Source: Mycobacterium simulans (lineage in GTDB: Bacteria; Actinomycetota; Actinomycetes; Mycobacteriales; Mycobacteriaceae). Taken from it: a DNA stretch of 64,000 nt. The notes under the pieces are model-generated. The model had not been told where the DNA came from, did no database searches, and was given only the letters and a program-made list of their open reading frames with translations. The position numbers and the translations under genes were made by a program. This document shows positions 58,930 to 64,000 of the stretch, one piece after another. How positions within the stretch are numbered: the stretch's first letter is position 1; each line of letters begins with the position of its first letter. The stretch spans positions 1,692,221 to 1,756,220 of the forward strand of contig NZ_OCVX01000003.1 of assembly GCF_900232995.1 (NCBI RefSeq). The letters run 5' to 3'.

Positions 58930-60612
58930 TCACTGACTCTCTGCTACGTGCAGGGCGGCCAGGTAGCCGAATGTCATGGCGGGTCCGATGGTTCCGCCGG
59001 GACCCGGATACGTGTGACCCATTACTGGAGCGCTGACATTGCCTGCGGCGTACAGGCCTTCGATGATGCTGCCGTCGTCGCGCAGCGCTCGTCCGTGCAC
59101 ATCGGTGCGGATGCCGCCCTTGGTTCCCAAGTCTCCGGGCACCATCTTGGCGGCGTAGTACGGGGCATGGCGGATCTCGCCGAGGTTGGGATTGGGCTTG
59201 TTGGTCGGGTCGCCGTAGTACCTGTCGTAGGCGCTCTCGCCGCGCTGGTAGTCGGTGTCGACGCCCGATCGGGCGAACTCGTTGAAACGCGCTACGGTCG
59301 AGGCGAATTCGTCTGCCGGCAGGCCGGCCTTGTCGGCCAGCTCCTTGAGCGTATTGGCTTGGATGATCACACCGGACTCCAGCCACCTACGTGGGATGCG
59401 TTGCCCGGCCTGAAGTCCCGCGAAGATATAGCGGTCCCGGTACTGCTGATCAAACACCAGCCACGCCGGAATGTTCTCGCCGGGCCCGGGCCCCTGGCCG
59501 TGTTCTCCGCCGTACATGTGATGGCAGGCTTCGACGTATGGCATCGATTCGTTCATGAACCGTTTACCTGACATGTTGACGATGATCGAACCGGGAGAGT
59601 TGCGCTCCGACAGTGCGAACCACGGTCGGCCCACCAGCGGCACCGTCGGCCCCCACCAGGCGTCTTCCATGAAGTCCAATGCAGCGCCTAGCTTTTCGCC
59701 GGCGACGATGCCGTCACCGGTATTGGCTTTGGCGCCGACGGTCCACTCGGTCGTTATCGGGGCACGCTGGTATTTGACTCGCATCTGCTCGTTGTGCTCG
59801 AAGCCGCCGGAGGCAAGGATGACGCCCCGCCGGGCCCGGATAAGCCGTGGCTCAGTCGATTCGGGCGAGTCGGTGTCACGTACGTAGACCCCGCGTACCA
59901 CGCCGTCTTCGACATAGAGGTCGGTCAGCGCGGTGTTGAGCTCGACCGGCACGCCTGCACGCTGTAGCCCGATCCGCAGCGGTCCGATGAGCGCTCGACC
60001 CATGCCGACAAGGTTCTTGCCGGTTGTTTTCGCCCACATGGTGCGGGCGCCGACCCTAAGGCTGCGCAGCACGCCCCGGGGGTGCCGCTTGAGCTGGTTG
60101 AGTCTCACGTAGTCCTGCTGCATCACAACCACATTCAGCGGCACTTTGCCATAAGCGGGTTCGAGTCCGGCTTCGTCTACGCCGAGCTTGCGGGCGTTGA
60201 ACGGCTTGGGTTCGATCGAACGCCCGTCGGCGCGGCCGCCCGGCGCCTCGGGGTAATAGTCCGAGTAGCGCGGCACCCAGCACATCTTTAGGGGCGTGTG
60301 CTTCAGCACGAATGACAGCATCTCGGGTCCGCGGTCAAGGTAAGTGTCGATGCGCTCCGGCTCAACGACATCGCCGATGATGCCGTGCAGGTAGGTGCGG
60401 GCCGCCTCAGGAGTGTCCCGTATGCCGGCCCGCTTGAGGACCTCGTTGTTGGGAATCCAGACGCCGCCGCCGGAGCGCGCGGTGGAACCGCCGAAGTGCG
60501 CAGCCTTCTCGATGACTACTGTGGAAAGACCGCGGTGTGCTGCGGCGAGCGCGGCCACCATGCCGGCGCCGCCGCTGCCGACTACGACGACGTCGACGTC
60601 CTGTGCTGTCAT
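58930..60612 (-). CDS. kstD: 3-ketosteroid delta1-dehydrogenase KstD
   Basis: About 560 residues (Rv3537 is 563). FAD enzyme that introduces the 1,2 double bond in ring A of 3-ketosteroids; with KshAB this opens ring B. N-terminal VDVVVVGSGGAGMVAALAA (FAD), STARSGGGVWIPNNEVL, active-site region YYPEAPGGRADGRSIEPKPF, and C-terminal YAAGNVSAPVMGHTYPGPGG. I chose the ATG at 60612 (MTAQDVDVV) to match M. tuberculosis KstD; an ATG 9 bp upstream would sit inside the operator. Confidence 0.96.
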   Translation of the reverse strand: MTAQDVDVVVVGSGGAGMVAALAAAHRGLSTVVIEKAAHFGGSTARSGGGVWIPNNEVLKRAGIRDTPEAARTYLHGIIGDVVEPERIDTYLDRGPEMLSFVLKHTPLKMCWVPRYSDYYPEAPGGRADGRSIEPKPFNARKLGVDEAGLEPAYGKVPLNVVVMQQDYVRLNQLKRHPRGVLRSLRVGARTMWAKTTGKNLVGMGRALIGPLRIGLQRAGVPVELNTALTDLYVEDGVVRGVYVRDTDSPESTEPRLIRARRGVILASGGFEHNEQMRVKYQRAPITTEWTVGAKANTGDGIVAGEKLGAALDFMEDAWWGPTVPLVGRPWFALSERNSPGSIIVNMSGKRFMNESMPYVEACHHMYGGEHGQGPGPGENIPAWLVFDQQYRDRYIFAGLQAGQRIPRRWLESGVIIQANTLKELADKAGLPADEFASTVARFNEFARSGVDTDYQRGESAYDRYYGDPTNKPNPNLGEIRHAPYYAAKMVPGDLGTKGGIRTDVHGRALRDDGSIIEGLYAAGNVSAPVMGHTYPGPGGTIGPAMTFGYLAALHVAESQ

Positions 60613-60613
60613 G

Positions 60614-60627
60614 TAGAACACGTTATA
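60614..60627. promoter_or_regulatory. KstR operator abutting the kstD start
   Basis: TAGAACACGTTATA, perfect TnnAACnnGTTnnA, ends one base before the kstD ATG. The minus-strand TATAAC (60627-60622) inside it could be the -10 box, which would give a leaderless kstD transcript directly blocked by KstR. It should also serve hsaE. Confidence 0.88.
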
Positions 60628-60696
60628 GAATTGCCCGGGTCGGGCGCTACCGGCCCGGTCACACGTATCAGTTTAAGGCGAGGGGACTTCCGGTAA

Positions 60697-61482
60697 ATGC
60701 TCACTGTTGAGACCCGCGACGAGCTTGCCGCCGACTTGGCGCAAGCCGAACGCAGCCGCGAGCCGATCGCGCCGTTGACGGCCGCTCACCCCGCTATCGA
60801 CGTCGTCGACGCCTACGAGATCCAGCTGATCAATATCCGGCAACGGGTCGCCGAGGGTGCCCGGGTGGTCGGTCACAAGGTGGGGCTGTCGTCAAAGGTG
60901 ATGCAGCAGATGATGGGCGTCGACGAGCCCGACTACGGGCATCTGCTCGACGAGATGCAGGTGTCCGAAGACGTCCCGGTGAAAACGGGGAAATATCTGT
61001 ATCCGCGGGTGGAGGTCGAGGTTGGCTTCATCCTCTCCGATGATCTTCCGGGCGCCGAATGCACCGAGGATGACGTGCTGGCCGCGACCGAGGCCTTGGT
61101 TCCGTCGATCGAGCTCATTGACACCAGGATCAAGGACTGGCAGATCAAGATTTGCGACACCATCGCCGACAACGCTTCGGCAGCGGGTTTCGTGCTGGGT
61201 GCGGCGCGGGTATCACCGAAAGAGGTCGACGTCCAGGCGATCGATGTGAAGCTGAACCGCAACGGTGAGTTGATCGCCGAGGGCCGCAGCGATGCGGTGT
61301 TGGGTAATCCGGCCACCGCGGTGGCTTGGTTGTCCCGCAAGGTGGAAAGCTTCGGAGTACGGCTGAAAAAGGGCGACATCGTGTTGCCCGGATCGTGCAC
61401 CTTTGCGGTCGACGCGCGGGCAGGCGACGAGTTTGTCGCCGAATTCGCCGGCTTGGGCGCCGTTCGTTTGTCATTCGAGTAG
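60697..61482 (+). CDS. hsaE: 2-hydroxypentadienoate-type hydratase HsaE
   Basis: 261 residues, same as Rv3536c. Hydratase of the MhpD/4-oxalocrotonate decarboxylase family that adds water to the dienoate released by HsaD. Marks: VGHKVGLSSKVMQQMMGVDE, YLYPRVEVEVGFIL, IELIDTRIKDWQIKICDTIA and ADNASAAGFVLG. First gene of hsaE-G-F under the KstR site. Unlike the next pair, it is separated from hsaG by 140 bp carrying a tandem repeat. Confidence 0.95.
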   Translation: MLTVETRDELAADLAQAERSREPIAPLTAAHPAIDVVDAYEIQLINIRQRVAEGARVVGHKVGLSSKVMQQMMGVDEPDYGHLLDEMQVSEDVPVKTGKYLYPRVEVEVGFILSDDLPGAECTEDDVLAATEALVPSIELIDTRIKDWQIKICDTIADNASAAGFVLGAARVSPKEVDVQAIDVKLNRNGELIAEGRSDAVLGNPATAVAWLSRKVESFGVRLKKGDIVLPGSCTFAVDARAGDEFVAEFAGLGAVRLSFE

Positions 61483-61502
61483 CGGGGTCGTGACCATTGG
61501 GG

Positions 61503-61618
61503 AAGGAGCGATCGCAAGCGCGGCGAAGCCGGGCGCAGCGGGTCGCGACCAGAGGGTAAGGAGCGATCGCAAGCGCGGCGAAGCCGGGCGCAGCGGGTCG
61601 CGACCAGAGGGTAAGGAG
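61503..61618. repeat. MIRU-like tandem repeat, 55-bp unit, between hsaE and hsaG
   Basis: AAGGAGC starts at 61503, 61558 and 61613: two full 55-bp units and a partial third. Each begins with a Shine-Dalgarno-like AAGGAG, followed by GCGGCGAAGCCGGGCGCAGC. The last AAGGAG is the ribosome binding site of hsaG (ATG 5 bp later). Confidence 0.85.
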
Positions 61619-61622
61619 CAAC

Positions 61623-62540
61623 ATGCCGTCTAAGGCAAGTGTGGCAATCGTCGGGTCGGGAAATATCAGCACCGATCTGCTCTACAAGCTGCTGCGGTCG
61701 GATTGGCTGGAACCGCGCTGGATGGTCGGCATCGACCCGGAGAGTGAGGGCTTGGCACGGGCCCGCAAGCTGGGTTTGGAGACCACCCATGAAGGCGTCG
61801 ACTGGCTGCTGGCGCAACCGGAGAAGCCCGACCTGGTGTTCGAAGCGACCAGCGCCTACGTGCATAAAGATGCGGCGCCGAAGTATGCCGCAGCGGGGAT
61901 CCGTGCCATCGACTTGACGCCGGCCGCGGTGGGCCCGCCGGTGATCCCGCCGGCGAACCTGCGCGAGCACCTCGACGCCCCGAACGTGAACATGATCACC
62001 TGCGGAGGACAGGCCACGATTCCCATCGTGTACGCGGTCTCTCGGGTAGCGACCGTGCCGTACGCGGAGATAGTCGCTTCAGTTGCCTCGGTTTCTGCGG
62101 GGCCGGGCACCCGGGCCAACATCGACGAGTTCACCAAGACCACCGCCCGTGGTGTGGAGACAATCGGCGGGTCCGCACGCGGCAAGGCCATCATCATCTT
62201 GAACCCGGCCGAGCCGCCGATGATCATGCGCGACACCATCTTCTGCGCCATCCCCGAGGACGCCGACCGCGACGCGATCGCCAAGTCCATCCACGACGTG
62301 GTCGCCGAGGTGCAGACCTATGTGCCGGGCTACCGGTTGCTCAATGAGCCGCAATTCGACGAGCCGTCGATGAACTCGGGAGGCCGGGCCGTGGTTACCA
62401 CGTTCATCGAAGTCGAGGGGGCTGGGGATTACTTGCCGCCATACGCGGGCAACCTCGACATCATGACGGCCGCGGCCACGAAGGTCGGAGAGGAGATCGC
62501 CAAAGAGACGTTGTCCGAGGCGGTAGGAGGCACCCGATGA
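61623..62540 (+). CDS. hsaG: Acylating acetaldehyde/propanal dehydrogenase HsaG
   Basis: 305 residues (Rv3535c). Converts the aldehyde from HsaF to propionyl-/acetyl-CoA with NAD+ and CoA. N-terminal Rossmann [18 protein letters not shown], catalytic Cys127 in [13 protein letters not shown]. Works as a channelled complex with HsaF, whose ATG overlaps its stop by 4 bp. Its ribosome binding site is contributed by the tandem repeat. Confidence 0.96.
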   Translation: MPSKASVAIVGSGNISTDLLYKLLRSDWLEPRWMVGIDPESEGLARARKLGLETTHEGVDWLLAQPEKPDLVFEATSAYVHKDAAPKYAAAGIRAIDLTPAAVGPPVIPPANLREHLDAPNVNMITCGGQATIPIVYAVSRVATVPYAEIVASVASVSAGPGTRANIDEFTKTTARGVETIGGSARGKAIIILNPAEPPMIMRDTIFCAIPEDADRDAIAKSIHDVVAEVQTYVPGYRLLNEPQFDEPSMNSGGRAVVTTFIEVEGAGDYLPPYAGNLDIMTAAATKVGEEIAKETLSEAVGGTR

Positions 62541-63577
62541 CCACTATTTGGGATGTTCGGATTACCGACACGTCGTTGCGCGACGGGTCGCACCACAAGC
62601 GGCATCAATTCACCAAAGACGAGGTCCGCGGCATCGTGGCGGCCCTGGACGCGGCGGGGGTGCCCGTGATCGAGGTGACCCACGGCGACGGCCTGGGCGG
62701 CTCGTCGTTCAACTACGGCTTCTCCAAAACCCCCGAACAGGAACTGATCAAGCTCGCCGCGCAGACGGCAAAAGACGCCAAGATCGCGTTTTTGATGCTG
62801 CCCGGGGTCGGCACCAAAGAGGACATCAAAGAAGCGCAGGATAATGGCGGATCGATCTGCAGGATCGCCACCCATTGCACCGAGGCCGACGTGTCGATTC
62901 AGCATTTCGGTCTGGCCCGCGAACTGGGCCTGGAAACCGTCGGGGTTTTGATGATGTCCCACACCATTCCACCGGAGAAGCTGGCCGCTCAGGCGCGCAT
63001 CATGGCCGACGCCGGGTGCCAGTGCGTGTACGTGGTCGATTCCGCCGGAGCCTTGGTACTCGACGGTGTGGCCGATCGGGTGTCTGCCCTGGTCGCCGAA
63101 CTCGGTGACGACGCGCAAGTCGGTTTCCACGGGCACGAGAACCTGGGGCTCGGGGTGGCCAACTCCGTGGAGGCCGTGCGTGCGGGTGCCAAGCAGATAG
63201 ACGGGTCCTGCCGCCGCTTCGGCGCCGGTGCGGGCAACGCGCCTGTCGAGGCTTTGATCGGGGTGTTCGACAAGATCGGCGTCAAGACGGGCATTGACTT
63301 CTTCGACATCGCCGATGCCGCCGAGGATGTGGTTCGACCGGCCATGCCCGCCGAATGCCTGCTCGACCGCAACGCGCTCATCATGGGCTACGCCGGGGTC
63401 TACTCGAGCTTCCTCAAGCACGCGATCCGTCAGTCCGAACGCTACGGCGTGCCCGCGTCGGCATTGTTGTACCGCGCGGGCCAGCGCAAGCTCATCGGCG
63501 GCCAGGAAGACCAACTCATCGACATTGCTCTGGAAATCAAACGCGAGCAAGAGAGTGGTACCGCGGGAACGCACTGA
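62537..63577 (+). CDS. hsaF: 4-hydroxy-2-oxovalerate-type aldolase HsaF
   Basis: 346 residues, same as Rv3534c. DRE-TIM metallolyase: [16 protein letters not shown] (metal and catalytic His), [27 protein letters not shown] (metal-binding His pair). Splits 4-hydroxy-2-oxohexanoate to pyruvate and propanal, which is channelled to HsaG. End of the operon and of the cholesterol cluster in this window. Confidence 0.96.
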   Translation: MTTIWDVRITDTSLRDGSHHKRHQFTKDEVRGIVAALDAAGVPVIEVTHGDGLGGSSFNYGFSKTPEQELIKLAAQTAKDAKIAFLMLPGVGTKEDIKEAQDNGGSICRIATHCTEADVSIQHFGLARELGLETVGVLMMSHTIPPEKLAAQARIMADAGCQCVYVVDSAGALVLDGVADRVSALVAELGDDAQVGFHGHENLGLGVANSVEAVRAGAKQIDGSCRRFGAGAGNAPVEALIGVFDKIGVKTGIDFFDIADAAEDVVRPAMPAECLLDRNALIMGYAGVYSSFLKHAIRQSERYGVPASALLYRAGQRKLIGGQEDQLIDIALEIKREQESGTAGTH

Positions 63578-63859
63578 GACCATTGTCTATTAGCGGTCAC
63601 TTCAGTCGAATTCGGCGGAATGGGCGATAGTCCGCCGACCCTGTCCTACGTCCTGTAGTTGGGTGGTCAGTCGTCCGGTGTCGCGCCGGTGTGGCGGGCT
63701 TCCTTTGCGGCCGTGGGGCTTTCAACTCGTCGGGACGGTGGGATGCACCCGTGCCCAGACCGATCGACCGAGGAAATGCCGGCGACAAGAGTGCCGGCGT
63801 GTGCTACGAAGCAAGTCGCCCTATACCTGCGGCGGCGACGGACACGCGCCCGACCTCTA

Positions 63860-64000
63860 TCAGCCGGCGTTGCCGTTGGTTCCGTTGACGCCGTCGGTGC
63901 CCTGCGCGCCAGTGTTGCCGGCTTTGCCGGCAATCGATCCGCTTCCGCCGAGACCACCCGAACCGCCATGACCGCCGACCCCGCCAGTACCCCCAGCGCC
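63860..64000 (-). CDS. PE_PGRS protein, C-terminal end (cut by window edge)
   Basis: Reading inward from the right edge on the minus strand gives 46 residues rich in Gly-Gly-X (GAGGTGGVGGHGGSGGLGGS) followed by GKAGNTGAQGTDGVNGTNGN and Ala-Gly-stop at 63860-63862. This is the typical end of a PE_PGRS Gly-rich domain. The PE domain is outside the window. In H37Rv the neighbour of hsaF here is PPE62, so the flank differs. The 280 bp between hsaF and this stop show no gene. Confidence 0.75.
   Translation of the reverse strand, partial: GAGGTGGVGGHGGSGGLGGSGSIAGKAGNTGAQGTDGVNGTNGNAG

Noticed and set aside
62429..63583. 384-residue minus-strand frame over hsaF
   Set aside because: Antisense shadow of hsaF; no recognisable domain.

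Overview
The window looks like the chromosome of a slow-growing Mycobacterium related to, but not inside, the M. tuberculosis complex. It is GC-rich and carries PPE-MPTR genes and the end of a PE_PGRS gene. From fadE34 (Rv3573c) to hsaF (Rv3534c) its gene order follows the M. tuberculosis cholesterol-catabolism cluster, in the opposite orientation. Proteins I know well (HsaC, NAT, KstD, Ddn, Cyp125) are clearly orthologous but differ at many positions from the H37Rv versions as I remember them. The species cannot be fixed from this sequence alone.

Core layout: the end of fadE34, an exported protein and kshB (0-2.3 kb); hsaA-D-C-B for rings A/B (2.4-6 kb); nat/aspB and fadE33-32-31-fadD3 divergent from fadE30-ipdF (19-27.6 kb); kstR2-fadA6 (37-39 kb); fdxB (41-43 kb); ipdC-ipdB-ipdA-echA20 divergent from two SDR genes (43.5-48.7 kb); ddn, fadA5, cyp125, fadE28-fadE29-chsH2-chsH1-ltp2 for the side chain (48.8-57 kb); hsd4B-kstD divergent from hsaE-hsaG-hsaF (58-63.6 kb); and the 3' end of a PE_PGRS gene at the right edge. 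Consensus KstR operators (TnnAACnnGTTnnA) lie in the kshB/hsaA, fadA5/cyp125 and kstD/hsaE gaps. KstR2 operators (AnCAAGnnCTTGnT) lie in the fadD3/fadE30, upstream-of-kstR2 and echA20/Rv3549c gaps. Together these genes import-independent steps: side-chain beta-oxidation, ring A/B opening, and degradation of the remaining C/D-ring propionate.

The core is interrupted by accessory blocks that I do not recall from H37Rv at these positions. (1) A 13-kb insertion between hsaB and nat holds a small unknown gene, a GMC sterol-oxidase-like flavoprotein, a complete compact mce operon (yrbEA-yrbEB-mceA to mceF plus an Mce-associated gene), a decayed beta-propeller gene and a LysR regulator. A near-identical inverted repeat (TGTCAAA-N3-TTTGACA type) precedes the unknown gene and lies in the divergent oxidase/mce promoter region, so these units may form one regulon. 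(2) Five tandem PPE-MPTR genes plus two PPE relics stand where H37Rv has PPE64. (3) Two paralogous AbiEi/DUF559-type nuclease-like genes are each bracketed by two copies of their own private hairpin repeat. (4) nrdF1 and a DUF488 gene flank fdxB. (5) MIRU-like tandem repeats lie upstream of ddn and between hsaE and hsaG.

The strongest leads for something undescribed are the nuclease-like genes with cognate palindromic repeats, and the oxidase-mce module with its shared operator.
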